Positions 35,161 to 44,117 of a stretch of DNA of 64,000 nt are shown piece by piece; the first letter of the stretch is position 1, and each line of letters begins with the position of its first letter. Location: positions 1 to 64,000 of the forward strand of contig NZ_JBHSAB010000029.1 in NCBI RefSeq assembly GCF_042649825.1, written 5' to 3'. A program made the position numbers and the translations under genes. Origin of the DNA: Legionella_C dresdenensis. Lineage in GTDB: Bacteria; Pseudomonadota; Gammaproteobacteria; Legionellales; Legionellaceae. The notes under the pieces are model-generated. The model saw nothing but the letters and a program-made list of their open reading frames with translations. It was not told where the DNA came from and made no database searches.

Positions 35161-36198
35161 TTAAAAACCAGGGTAACTATTGTGGGTTTCGATAAGACTT
35201 TTTACTTGGTCTAGATTTTGGTTAAGTGACTGAATATTAGCTTCAGTAAGACCAAAACGCGAATTGTTTTGATAATTATTTAATGCAGTTGTGATCCGAT
35301 CTACCACTCGAGACTGGTCAATCTTATCAGCCATTTTTTTGATTAAATCAATGGGGGTTAGCCCTTTACTATCACGCGCAAGAAGTTGTTTCAATAAACC
35401 ATTGCTGGGATTAAGTTTGTCATCAAGCAAGATTGACACGATCAAGGTTTTACCAGAAGCAATGGCTCTATGCAGCGCATTTTGCCCGGAAGGCTGGCCT
35501 TGAGCCAGCAAATTTATTGAAGCTTCTTTACAATTAGGCGCGGTACGACTCAATAAAAACAATAAGCAATCCTTGCAAGTATCAACTGAAGCTGCTGCGC
35601 GCAGGGCAAATTCGCGATCATCTTGTGTTGCGCTCACTAGCCACACCATTAAATCTGATATTTCATTCGCCTTAAGGATCGCTTTTACGCGCTCACGAGG
35701 ATTAGCAAACAGTTTAAAATTACGCTCAGGGATAGCTAGACGAGTTTCTTTTAAAATATCACATAATTTATCGAGAGCAGCTTTATTGCTCGAAGTCCGT
35801 TGTTGCGGGTTTGTTCTAAAAAAATCATAAATATTATCTAACGGCGTACAGACATCTTTCCCATGTGGACCTGTTCCAAAATATTCACCAATATTAATTA
35901 GCCCAGTAAGGTTTTCAACATCATTTTTGTTGATTAATTCAGTACAGGTTTCTTCAAAATCTAGTTTTTTTATCATTTGCTGATTAGATTCGTAAAGAGA
36001 CTGTATTTTCCCTTTAAGAGCATCTGTTAATACTTCATATTGCGCAAATAAAGGCGAATTTTGCTCAAAAGCATTAGGTAAGTAATTGTTTAAAACATCA
36101 TTCAATTCATTTTTAATTGAATGATGAGAGATATATATTGCACTAGTACTGCGCTGATTTAAAGAGTTGAGTTTATCAATTGCTTCTTGTAATTTCAT
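35161..36198 (-). CDS. ankyrin-repeat protein, effector candidate, 345 aa
   Basis: ATG 36198 (MKLQEAIDKLNSLNQRSTSA). The N-terminal 200 residues are helical and unassigned. Residues about 205-300 contain ankyrin-type repeats: GQNALHRAIASGKTLIVSIL followed by DSKGLTPIDLIKKM, the TPLHxAxxxG and GxTPxDLA patterns. The C-terminus is polar. Ankyrin proteins of intracellular bacteria commonly bind host proteins. No signal peptide. TGGAAGATTT precedes the ATG. Confidence 0.7.
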   Translation of the reverse strand: MKLQEAIDKLNSLNQRSTSAIYISHHSIKNELNDVLNNYLPNAFEQNSPLFAQYEVLTDALKGKIQSLYESNQQMIKKLDFEETCTELINKNDVENLTGLINIGEYFGTGPHGKDVCTPLDNIYDFFRTNPQQRTSSNKAALDKLCDILKETRLAIPERNFKLFANPRERVKAILKANEISDLMVWLVSATQDDREFALRAAASVDTCKDCLLFLLSRTAPNCKEASINLLAQGQPSGQNALHRAIASGKTLIVSILLDDKLNPSNGLLKQLLARDSKGLTPIDLIKKMADKIDQSRVVDRITTALNNYQNNSRFGLTEANIQSLNQNLDQVKSLIETHNSYPGF

Positions 36199-36444
36199 AA
36201 ATCTTCCAAAAGATAATGATAATTTGCACTATTGTGTCAAATAATTGGTAGCATGGTCAATAATTGTTTTTGACTAAATTGAATTTAGCTAATATTGGTT
36301 TAAATTACAGAAATGAGGCAAATGCGAATTAGCTCTTCATTTGATGCAATCAGTGACTATTCTGAGTTATAATAATTCCATACGTCGTTTATAAAACTAA
36401 TAAATGAGGGTAAATTCAGCTTTTCAGATAGTTATCGTCAATGA

Positions 36445-36876
36445 CTATTTCACCCGCTGAAAATTAACCAAAACATCAGCCTTTATCCCTGGAGCGACCG
36501 TTAGCGTACCCTTGGCCTGCCCATTATTTTCACTGAAGTTGCCAGCCAAATCGCCATATTCAGTAATAATGGTGATTATGCCATTTAAGCAGGTTCCCGT
36601 TAGTTGTTTTGCGGCATGGGCAGGGCACAGTAAATTGCCCGAATCTTTATCAGCACTCACTTTGACAGAGAATCGGCCATTACTATCAACAGCCGAAATT
36701 GTCCCTGTGCCGTGGTAAGAACAAGTACCAATTATCCAGTTGCTGGCCTTACCTGAACCGGCCCAATTTCCAGCAAGATTATCACAAACATTGGGAGTAA
36801 ATGACTGAAACATAAAATTGGCATGACAGGCGGTGCTAAGCAGAAGCGCGGGGAATAAAAAACCTTTTGATTTCAT
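36445..36876 (-). CDS. small secreted protein, 143 aa
   Basis: Starting at the ATG at 36876 gives a Sec signal peptide (MKSKGFLFPALLLSTACHA, cleavage before NFMFQSF). The mature part is mostly beta, with Cys residues that could form disulphides (NVCDNLAGNWAG, GTCSYHGTG, LLCPAHA, GTCLNGI). It looks like a small beta-barrel or lipocalin-like exported protein. No family recognised. A longer frame to 36951 would bury the signal. Confidence 0.65.
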   Translation of the reverse strand: MKSKGFLFPALLLSTACHANFMFQSFTPNVCDNLAGNWAGSGKASNWIIGTCSYHGTGTISAVDSNGRFSVKVSADKDSGNLLCPAHAAKQLTGTCLNGIITIITEYGDLAGNFSENNGQAKGTLTVAPGIKADVLVNFQRVK

Positions 36877-37034
36877 AGTTAATCCATTAACGTAGGGTAA
36901 ATGTGGAATACTAATAATTTTATGTTGATAAGAACTTGTTTTCAATATCAAACCTAAGACATACTCCCCTTGCCGCGTAATTGGATTAATTACCGCTGCA
37001 AAATAGATGTGGATTAATTAATTAGGGAGTATAA

Positions 37035-38483
37035 ATGGAACTAATTGAGAATGGTTTTGCCGCCTATAAGATTGTTTTAAAGTCACAGTCTTTATCAGAC
37101 ATACTTAGTGAAATCGACAGACTGCCGAGAGGAATAACGGCACTTTACCTGGAAGTAGAAGAAAATAATTATAGCGGAACCGATCTAGAGGAAATTTTTA
37201 AGCGGCTCAATTCTTCAATAAAGTTTTTGGATTTCAAATGTATAGCTCAAGCTTATTTTAAGAAGGAATTCACATCTGCTTTTCAGTATTTATCGAATAT
37301 TGATCACCTTGACCTAAGAAATAACGCTCTTCCCGATGCACTGAGTGGTAAGGAAATGAAGGAGTTCCTTGCAAGCATACCACCCAATGTAAGACATATT
37401 AATCTACGAAATAATCAAATTGGTTATCTATATCAAAGCCCGGATGAGTTTATGCAAGCTTTATCCGGATTTTATGCCAATATTTCCAGCCTCGATTTGG
37501 GTCATAATTATCTTGATAAACAAAAACCAGAGGCATTAAAGGAGGCATTTGGAAAATTTGATAAATCGCTAACGCATATCAATTTATGTTTTAACGAGTT
37601 ATTACTGCTGGGGCAAAAGCTTGCAATAGTGATTAGCGGACTTTGCTGTGCAACTCATGTTAATCTGAGAGGCAATCTCATTGGCAATTTAACAGACACC
37701 TCTTTAGCAAAGGCATTTGAGGCATTTAAAGATTCGGTTACTTTTATCGATTTCAGCAAAAACCACCTTGGCGCACAAACGGCTCCTGGTTTAGCTAACG
37801 CATTTAGTAAACTTAAATCGGTTACCCGCCTGAATTTGGAAGAGAATGGTTTTAATTGGTCAACTGCCGACAAGTTTGCCAAGGCTTTTTCCGGATTCAA
37901 GGATACTAAAGTTTATTCATTAAGATTAAGCAAGAATAATCTTGAAACAAAATCGGTTGAATTTTTGAAAGAAGCGTTTAGCGGTTTGCCGCCTACGATA
38001 ACTGAACTCGATTTTAGTGAGAGCAATCTTCATATCCTGACGCCAGGACAGTTAATTGATTTTTTAGAAACTATTCCTTCACATGTTAAAAAAATTAATG
38101 TTTCAAAAAACAATCTCTTTACTAATAAATCGCCGCGGCAGCGTGAAGAACTTATTTCAGCTTTAAAGCAAACCAAAATTCTTAAACGCCTGAATTTATC
38201 TGATAATGATATCAATGCATCGGAAGAGGCAGAATTATCTTCCCATTTGCTAGGGCAAAAACAGGCAACGTTAATTGAGAAACAACGGCGTTTAATGGAA
38301 AAACAACAACGTTTAATGGAGAAGCAACAACGTATAACAGGATACGGGGAGACTATGCAGGAACGGGTATTTACAACTAATGCCGGTACACTACCTACTT
38401 TCTTTCTAAATACACTTCCAAATGCAAATTCTGGTGAACGAAGAGTTAATTTCTGGCCGCCTTTACAATGCGGGCAAGGTTAG
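37035..38483 (+). CDS. leucine-rich-repeat protein, effector candidate, 482 aa
   Basis: About ten LRRs of the ribonuclease-inhibitor type (long, 28-29 residues) span residues 40-385: HLDLRNNALPD, HINLRNNQIGYL, SLDLGHNYLD, HINLCFNELLLL, HVNLRGNLIGNL, FIDFSKNHLG, RLNLEENGFNW, SLRLSKNNL, ELDFSESNLH, KINVSKNNLF and RLNLSDNDIN. A short heptad-like tandem repeat follows (RLMEKQQ, three times), then a polar tail. AGGGAG precedes the ATG at 37035. LRR proteins of this kind in Legionellales are typically host-directed. No signal peptide. Confidence 0.85.
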   Translation: MELIENGFAAYKIVLKSQSLSDILSEIDRLPRGITALYLEVEENNYSGTDLEEIFKRLNSSIKFLDFKCIAQAYFKKEFTSAFQYLSNIDHLDLRNNALPDALSGKEMKEFLASIPPNVRHINLRNNQIGYLYQSPDEFMQALSGFYANISSLDLGHNYLDKQKPEALKEAFGKFDKSLTHINLCFNELLLLGQKLAIVISGLCCATHVNLRGNLIGNLTDTSLAKAFEAFKDSVTFIDFSKNHLGAQTAPGLANAFSKLKSVTRLNLEENGFNWSTADKFAKAFSGFKDTKVYSLRLSKNNLETKSVEFLKEAFSGLPPTITELDFSESNLHILTPGQLIDFLETIPSHVKKINVSKNNLFTNKSPRQREELISALKQTKILKRLNLSDNDINASEEAELSSHLLGQKQATLIEKQRRLMEKQQRLMEKQQRITGYGETMQERVFTTNAGTLPTFFLNTLPNANSGERRVNFWPPLQCGQG

Positions 38484-38507
38484 CAAGTAGCTTTTGAAAT
38501 ATCTACT

Positions 38508-38531
38508 CCCTCTCCCGTTATCGGGAGAGGG
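38508..38531. terminator. GC-rich hairpin between converging genes
   Basis: Perfect 10-bp stem CCCTCTCCCG / CGGGAGAGGG with loop TTAT, then GTTGGGGAGAGGG. The CCCTCTCCC/GGGAGAGGG form is a common bacterial intergenic repeat. It probably terminates the LRR and calpain-like genes. Confidence 0.65.
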
Positions 38532-38550
38532 TTGGGGAGAGGGAAAAAGG

Positions 38551-41229
38551 CTACAATTCCGGTGAACTCACACTCGCTGTGTCCGCTGCAGTGAGGTTAT
38601 CGTCTAAATCCGGTTCCGGTTTGGGCTTTTGGGATTGACCCACCCTATCACGATATCTGTCTTTAAAAGATCTTCCTTCCACTTTCTCGACTACATTATA
38701 CCCCTGATTTTTATTTATCAAATTTCTCAAGCTCTGCACAAGAGATTTAAAGCACTCTACTAATCTTGCCAGAGCACTCAACTTTTCACCCACACTTGCT
38801 GGAACATGTTTAGCCATTTCAGCCTGTTTCCTGGGATCATTGGAGTCGATACACTCATTGACGTGTGCTGCATCCCTCTCGGAGAGCTGTTTATTGCCAA
38901 CTGCGCTGACTACGCTTTTATAGGTTTCCTCCCGTGCCGCTTCGATCTTATCCTTTACTTTAAGCAGTTCATCGTGGGTGTTCACAAATTCATCGCATTG
39001 GGTTATTGTACTTTTAAGCGCGTCTAGCTGTTCAGTATTTATCTCGCCTATGTTCAAATTTTTCAGAAACGCTTTTTCGTTAACCGCCTTCATGTATTCA
39101 GTTTTTAGCATGGCCGCAGCATTAATCAGGGTTGTGGCTTTATCCAGATTAACAGGCTGCATAGCCTCCAGAGATGGCATTATTTCCTGTTGAGTTTGTT
39201 GAACTTTTTTAGCCAATTGTTCGCAGACTTTGACTTGTTCAGGAAAGTTTTTTGCAAAACCATAGGCAACCGTATCTGCCACAAGTTTTTTATTATTCAT
39301 TACTTCACAAAAATCATAACCGGCATGTTTGACGATGGTCGCCTTAACATCCTCAATGGCTTTGTTATCGGGTTTCTCCTGCGATTCGAGCCAGTTGAGC
39401 TTAAGCAAACGATACAACTGCTCTTGTTTTTGCTCTTCAGTACCCGGCATATTAAAGCGCTTGATTCGTGCTTCTTGCACCAGCTTTATCACCGCAGTCT
39501 GTTTTTCACCATCGTTTTTGGATGAGTCGGCAAATACTTTACCAATTTGCTCCACATGATAAGCTCTATTGGCTTTCATATAGTCCAGATTTTTTTGCTC
39601 AATTTTTAGCAAACCAGATTCATATTGTTTATAATCTGCTTGAAACTCGCAAAGCTCCATCAAAGTTGAATGACTGCTCACCGCATGATTTTCAACAAGA
39701 TAATTAACTTCCGTTAATAACTCCGCCCGCTGAATATCAAAACTGAATGCAGACTGACAATCCTTACTCACATGTACGTTGTAAAAATTTTGATAAAAAT
39801 CATTCAACTCCATTTCAAAAATTGGATTATTCGAAGACTTTGTCTTCGGCGCCGCAGGATCGCCATTGTTGTTAATATACTCAAGCCCTCCGTCACCCCA
39901 AGGATTACGCAGTTGGACAAAACGATTACCCTTTTCATCCTGACGGACGCCTAAAACAGTATAGGCATGCGGCCCAACAATCCCTTCCAGATGAATCGAG
40001 TCTTTATGGCCAGTACCGGCAGTTACTATTTGATTATTTTTTAATGCAGATTCTATCGCCTGGTAGACTTCCATGGTCTTCTGTTCATATGGACTGTCTT
40101 TTTGTATATTGGTAATAAAATTTAAGCCACCTTGTACACCCTGCTCTTTTGCAAGCTTCTGTAAAGCCGCCATTTTTTCTTGTCTGTTAAGTATGTCACT
40201 ACTGGTAATTGCGCTACAGGCTTCCTGATTTTGCTGATAAAATTTTGCATAAGCCACTAAATCGGCTGTAAGCCCTTCCTCATTCTCCTGATAAGAGCTT
40301 AAACTCTGGGCGGCATCGAAATTTGCCATCAGCACACTCTTGAGCAGCTCTCCTTGCCTTTCTGGCGGCAACGCATTAAGCGCACCCAGCATCATCAATT
40401 CATCTTCGCTAATATGATAAAGCTCTGATCTGACGCCACGCAAATTATTCTGTATAGCCAAATTATGCGTTTTTTGATTATCAATACCTGCAAAAACAGT
40501 CAATGCAAAATCAATCTGACCACCGCCGCTAAACACGCTGCCTGCAGAGGAATCAACCGTTTCAGCGATAAAGCCATTTTTTGCCTTGCGTTTGCCAAAT
40601 GCTGCATAAGCATTTTCTAAAACATGCACCCATAATTCAGAATGTCGGCTCAACGCCTCACCATGCTGATCCACAAGTTTGGCCGTCTGAACACGCATAT
40701 ACACGGGCTCAAGGTTTTCAGGATCATAAAGACGTACTGTTACTGTGCCGTCGTCATTCTGGCGCATCATACTTTTTATGACCAGATCGCCATTTTTCTG
40801 ACTTAGAATACCCTGAATTGCGGCAAGAGCAAAACAGTTGGGAATCGTACCCTGAATAATATCAGCCAATTTTGGAGAACCTGGCGAGAATAAGGGCTGT
40901 TTAGTAATTTTGTAATGCTGATCAAAAATAAAATTCTTCGAAGGGTTGATCCCGGATACCTGGTAAGACTGAATAGGAACGATATCATTTTGCGCTTCAG
41001 GTAAATCAGAACCGCCAAACAAATCTTTGCGTTCATAGGTAGTAATTTTGTAGGTACCGGCCTTTTGATCAAGCGGTTGAATAATGATGTCTGAGCCTGC
41101 AGGAATTACTTCATCACCTACAATAATATTGCGGGCTGCCCGACCCCGGACACCAGGTAATACTTTGACTTCTTTTTGCGCGACTATGCCGCCAGCCTGA
41201 TCCAATTGCGGTTTAAACGGTTCGCCCAT
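38551..41229 (-). CDS. calpain-family (C2-like) cysteine protease, 892 aa
   Basis: Papain-fold calpain core with a full catalytic triad: Cys132 in IPNCFALAAIQG (calpains have GDCWFLAA), His421 in GPHAYTVLGVR and Asn442 in VQLRNPWGDG. The 290-residue gap between Cys and His is long and includes helical insertions. Residues 1-120 form a beta-rich prodomain-like region. Residues about 450-850 are coiled-coil, and the tail is acidic and polar. Cytoplasmic calpains are unusual in bacteria, and host-directed use is plausible. AGGTAAATGAC before the ATG at 41229. Codon use is similar to neighbours. Confidence 0.85.
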   Translation of the reverse strand: MGEPFKPQLDQAGGIVAQKEVKVLPGVRGRAARNIIVGDEVIPAGSDIIIQPLDQKAGTYKITTYERKDLFGGSDLPEAQNDIVPIQSYQVSGINPSKNFIFDQHYKITKQPLFSPGSPKLADIIQGTIPNCFALAAIQGILSQKNGDLVIKSMMRQNDDGTVTVRLYDPENLEPVYMRVQTAKLVDQHGEALSRHSELWVHVLENAYAAFGKRKAKNGFIAETVDSSAGSVFSGGGQIDFALTVFAGIDNQKTHNLAIQNNLRGVRSELYHISEDELMMLGALNALPPERQGELLKSVLMANFDAAQSLSSYQENEEGLTADLVAYAKFYQQNQEACSAITSSDILNRQEKMAALQKLAKEQGVQGGLNFITNIQKDSPYEQKTMEVYQAIESALKNNQIVTAGTGHKDSIHLEGIVGPHAYTVLGVRQDEKGNRFVQLRNPWGDGGLEYINNNGDPAAPKTKSSNNPIFEMELNDFYQNFYNVHVSKDCQSAFSFDIQRAELLTEVNYLVENHAVSSHSTLMELCEFQADYKQYESGLLKIEQKNLDYMKANRAYHVEQIGKVFADSSKNDGEKQTAVIKLVQEARIKRFNMPGTEEQKQEQLYRLLKLNWLESQEKPDNKAIEDVKATIVKHAGYDFCEVMNNKKLVADTVAYGFAKNFPEQVKVCEQLAKKVQQTQQEIMPSLEAMQPVNLDKATTLINAAAMLKTEYMKAVNEKAFLKNLNIGEINTEQLDALKSTITQCDEFVNTHDELLKVKDKIEAAREETYKSVVSAVGNKQLSERDAAHVNECIDSNDPRKQAEMAKHVPASVGEKLSALARLVECFKSLVQSLRNLINKNQGYNVVEKVEGRSFKDRYRDRVGQSQKPKPEPDLDDNLTAADTASVSSPEL

Positions 41230-41259
41230 GTCATTTACCTAAATGAAATAATTAATATT

Positions 41260-41281
41260 ATTATAACCCATAATGATTAAT
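41260..41281 (-). promoter_or_regulatory. promoter of the calpain-like gene with one PmrA-type half-site
   Basis: On the minus strand ATTAATCAT (41273-41281) lies 7 nt before TATAAT (41260-41265), the same spacing as in the three Rab-like promoters. The expected upstream half-site is poor. Suggestive only. Confidence 0.3.
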
Positions 41282-41415
41282 TTAAAAACAAATAAGACGC
41301 CTATTATTCATTTCCAATGTAACTATAGGAGGAAGCTTGGCATCTTACTTGCAAACATTCTACTACAACCATTTAAAATCGCGCCTGCAGTTTCCGGCAC
41401 TCTAAGGGGGAAATT

Positions 41416-42738
41416 ATGTCTAACCGACTGTTTTACCAAGGAATTCAAATCGCACTCGTTGCCGGAGCCTGTTATTTGCCGATGAAAATTATTGCCGGCA
41501 ATAATCCGAATGATGAAATCCCCATGGAAGATGTACAACGTTTTTCCAATGCGTTGTATCAAATCAAGAAAAACTATGTTTCTTCCACTAAAGACGCTGA
41601 GTTATTTGATAATGCGATTAAAGGCATGGTGAGCAGCCTTGACCCGCATTCAACTTATTTAAATGAAAAGGAATTGACTGAATTAACAACCGCAACCAGC
41701 GGCAATTTTGCAGGATTGGGTATCGAGATTACGATGGAAAATGGTGTTGTGAAAGTTATTACGCCTTTAAATGATTCGCCTGCTTATAAGGCAGGCATCA
41801 AGGCCGGTGATTATATTATTAAATTAGGCGCACAATCGGTTCAGGGCATGACGCTGGATGATGCAGTCAGTCTCATGCGCGGCAAACCAGGTTCTACTAT
41901 TCAGTTGGTGGTATTGCGTAAAGGCCAGGACAAACCGCTTAACTTTAATGTGGTAAGGGAAACAATCCAGATAAAAAGCGTCGATAGCAAATTGATTGAC
42001 AAACATTATGGTTATGTCCGGCTTTCGCAGTTTCAGGAGTTAACCGGCAAGGATATGGTTAAGGCGATTGAGGCATTGAAACAGCAATCAGGCGGCAAAC
42101 TGACCGGCCTGGTGCTTGATCTTCGTAATAATCCTGGCGGTTTGCTGGATAGTGCTATTGAAGTGGCAGACGCGTTTTTGGATAGCAAAAAGTCTGGTGC
42201 GAAAGAGATCATTGTATATACCAAAGGACGTTTGCCTGATTCAAAATATACCGCTACGGCGACACCTGGCGATATCATGAATCACGCGCCCATTGTAGTG
42301 CTCATCAATAGCGGTTCGGCTTCAGCATCAGAAATCGTCGCTGGCGCGTTAAAAGATAATAAACGGGCTGTTACCATGGGAACCCGAAGTTTTGGTAAGG
42401 GTTCGGTGCAAACTGTATTGCCGCTTGATGATAAACGGGCGATTAAATTAACGACCGCACTGTATTACACACCATCTGGCACATCAATTCAGGCCAAAGG
42501 CATTACACCTGATATTGTAATTGAAGAACTAAAAGTTTCTGGTCAACCCAAAGCCGACAAATTAGGTGCAGAGTTCAGTGAAGCAAGCCTGAGCGGCCAC
42601 TTGGCAAACGGCAATAAAGCTGATCAGAACAAAGGGGGTGAAGAGTCATCACAAGCCGATATGCAGAAAATTATGCAGGAAGATTACCAGTTGTATTCAG
42701 CATTGACGGTATTAAAAGGGTTAGGGATGAATCAGTAA
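41416..42738 (+). CDS. prc: C-terminal processing peptidase (S41)
   Basis: Periplasmic serine protease, 440 aa. Hydrophobic N-terminal export segment (IQIALVAGACYLPMKIIAGN), the DPHSTYL motif, a PDZ domain (residues about 95-175, GLGIEI to LVVLRKG), LRNNPGGLLDSAIEVADAFL and the catalytic Ser in GSASASEIVAGAL with Lys in GKGSVQT. It trims C-termini of periplasmic proteins. The length matches CtpA of other gammaproteobacteria. AAGGGGGAAATT before the ATG. Confidence 0.95.
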   Translation: MSNRLFYQGIQIALVAGACYLPMKIIAGNNPNDEIPMEDVQRFSNALYQIKKNYVSSTKDAELFDNAIKGMVSSLDPHSTYLNEKELTELTTATSGNFAGLGIEITMENGVVKVITPLNDSPAYKAGIKAGDYIIKLGAQSVQGMTLDDAVSLMRGKPGSTIQLVVLRKGQDKPLNFNVVRETIQIKSVDSKLIDKHYGYVRLSQFQELTGKDMVKAIEALKQQSGGKLTGLVLDLRNNPGGLLDSAIEVADAFLDSKKSGAKEIIVYTKGRLPDSKYTATATPGDIMNHAPIVVLINSGSASASEIVAGALKDNKRAVTMGTRSFGKGSVQTVLPLDDKRAIKLTTALYYTPSGTSIQAKGITPDIVIEELKVSGQPKADKLGAEFSEASLSGHLANGNKADQNKGGEESSQADMQKIMQEDYQLYSALTVLKGLGMNQ

Positions 42739-42755
42739 TAGATTGTAGGGTGGAG

Positions 42756-42780
42756 TGTTGGGCTTTACAGCCCAACCTGC
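42756..42780. repeat. palindromic repeat, family B
   Basis: TGTTGGGCTTTACAGCCCAA followed by CCTGC, between the converging prc and small secreted protein genes. Confidence 0.8.
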
Positions 42781-42788
42781 GCTTAAAA

Positions 42789-42998
42789 CTAGACTATAGC
42801 TACGTCTTTGCGAAATACATTAAACAGGGTATGAGCCTGAGTATTATTTTCCATCATATAGCAGTAATTCTGTCTCTTAACAGGATCCTGCTCTTTGGCG
42901 CACAATTCTTGGTAAACAGTCACTTTATTATTTTCTTTTGTTGTTGCTGCAAAGCTGATTGCCGGGAATATAAAGCATAATAAGATGATTTTTTTCAT
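42789..42998 (-). CDS. small secreted protein, 69 aa
   Basis: Starting at 42998 (AAGGTAATTTT upstream), it encodes a signal peptide MKKIILLCFIFPAISFA and a 52-residue mature part with two Cys (QELCAKEQDP and QNYCYMMENN). The long frame extension upstream runs across the next gene and is not coding. Possibly cotranscribed with the gene at 43075. Function unknown. Confidence 0.65.
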   Translation of the reverse strand: MKKIILLCFIFPAISFAATTKENNKVTVYQELCAKEQDPVKRQNYCYMMENNTQAHTLFNVFRKDVAIV

Positions 42999-43074
42999 AA
43001 AATTACCTTGTTTAGCCTGCAGCCATGCCATTGAACGCTGTACAACCAATGGCATGACATACCGGGTGAATGAA

Positions 43075-43311
43075 TTAGTTCTCTTCACTTGCTGCTGCAG
43101 CAGCTCTTTTAGCTTGTTTTGCCTGCTTTTGGAAAGCTTTCCAGTCTTTGTCTTTAGCAAAAACGTAGCATGCAGCTTCTTCAAAGAAGAAACTGATGTC
43201 ATCAACCTGAGACCAGCGGCAATAATCTTCAATTTTACGCAGAACTTCGCTGCTTAATTCAACTTTAACTTTTTCTTTTTGGTTAAAACGTGCTTTCGAT
43301 ATGAGAGCCAT
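43075..43311 (-). CDS. small conserved-looking protein, 78 aa
   Basis: AGAGGAATGCA before the ATG at 43311. MALISKARFNQKEKVKVELS, then SSEVLRKIEDYCRW; the pattern strand-helix-helix (KVKVELSSEVLRKIEDYCRW, then VDDISFFFEEAACYVF) resembles a ribbon-helix-helix DNA-binding fold. An Ala/Lys tail follows. Possibly a small regulator. 76 nt upstream of the secreted-protein gene on the same strand. Confidence 0.6.
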   Translation of the reverse strand: MALISKARFNQKEKVKVELSSEVLRKIEDYCRWSQVDDISFFFEEAACYVFAKDKDWKAFQKQAKQAKRAAAAASEEN

Positions 43312-43660
43312 TGCATTCCTCTTTCAATATTTAGTAACGATAGGGTTGTAAATGTGTACAGCTTTTCTGGCATTTATCCATATACGAATCAATGCCGCAT
43401 CCTTTTTACTACAAATTTCATAAAATGTCACGAGTTTTCTGTATTTTTGCTAAAAAAGTGTACCACAATTTGTTTTTTTTCTTCTGCATGACCAGGATTC
43501 TTTTTTGCCGGGATTTCAGCGAAAATCTACGATAAACCACATAAAGTTTTTTTAAAGCCTAAATTTTTTATCCTGATAAATATCAGCGTGTTAATCAGTC
43601 TGTTCGAAAAAAACATATTCTGTTATTCTGAGAAAAATCATATTTTTAACCGAGGGGAAT
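43312..43660. other. divergent intergenic region
   Basis: About 350 bp of AT-rich DNA between divergent genes. It must hold promoters for both, but I see no clear -35/-10 pair, and no gene, hairpin or repeat. Confidence 0.5.
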
Positions 43661-43984
43661 ATGGAGAATTCATTAGAGAAAATAATCGTTGAACTTGAAA
43701 CAAAATTACTGCTGAAAGCGACTCGAGTTCAGGCGATGCATGAATTGCTTGCGGAAGATTTTATTGAGGTTGGCCAAGGGAATAAACCAGCTACAAAAAC
43801 CGATGTACTCTCTCACACCGATTTTCATCAGCAGGATGATATTCCAGCAGAAGAATTCCAGATAAAACCAATTACAAAACACTGTGTTTTATTAAACTAC
43901 ATAACCCGCCATACCGACCGGGATACGGGGGGAATGAAAAAGATGATTCGTTCGTCGATTTGGCGGTTGCGGGATGATCAGTGA
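43661..43984 (+). CDS. DUF4440 / NTF2-like protein, 107 aa
   Basis: ELETKLLLKATRVQAMHELL with AEDFIEVGQGN and the closing MIRSSIWRLRDDQ match the small SnoaL/DUF4440 alpha+beta barrel. A ligand or enzyme role is unknown. GAGGGGAAT before the ATG at 43661. Confidence 0.7.
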   Translation: MENSLEKIIVELETKLLLKATRVQAMHELLAEDFIEVGQGNKPATKTDVLSHTDFHQQDDIPAEEFQIKPITKHCVLLNYITRHTDRDTGGMKKMIRSSIWRLRDDQ

Positions 43985-44022
43985 CAATTGGTTTTTCATC
44001 AGGGAAGTGTTGTTAAAGCAAA

Positions 44023-44117
44023 GTAGGTTGGGTCGTTTGACCCAACAAGATGTAGCACAAAATTCAAAGATCACAGGGTTTAAAATTGCTAATGTTGGGT
44101 CAAACGACCCAACCTGC
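44023..44117. repeat. inverted pair of palindromic repeats, family A
   Basis: GTAGGTTGGGTCGTTTGACC (44023-44046) and, inverted, GTTGGGTCAAACGACCCAAC (44094-44117), separated by 47 bp. REPIN-like arrangement between converging genes, abutting the stop codon of the aminopeptidase gene. Confidence 0.85.

Noticed and set aside
42999..43232. N-terminal extension of the 69-aa secreted protein gene
   Set aside because: It runs antisense-free but out of frame through the 78-aa gene, hides the signal peptide and lacks a ribosome binding site.
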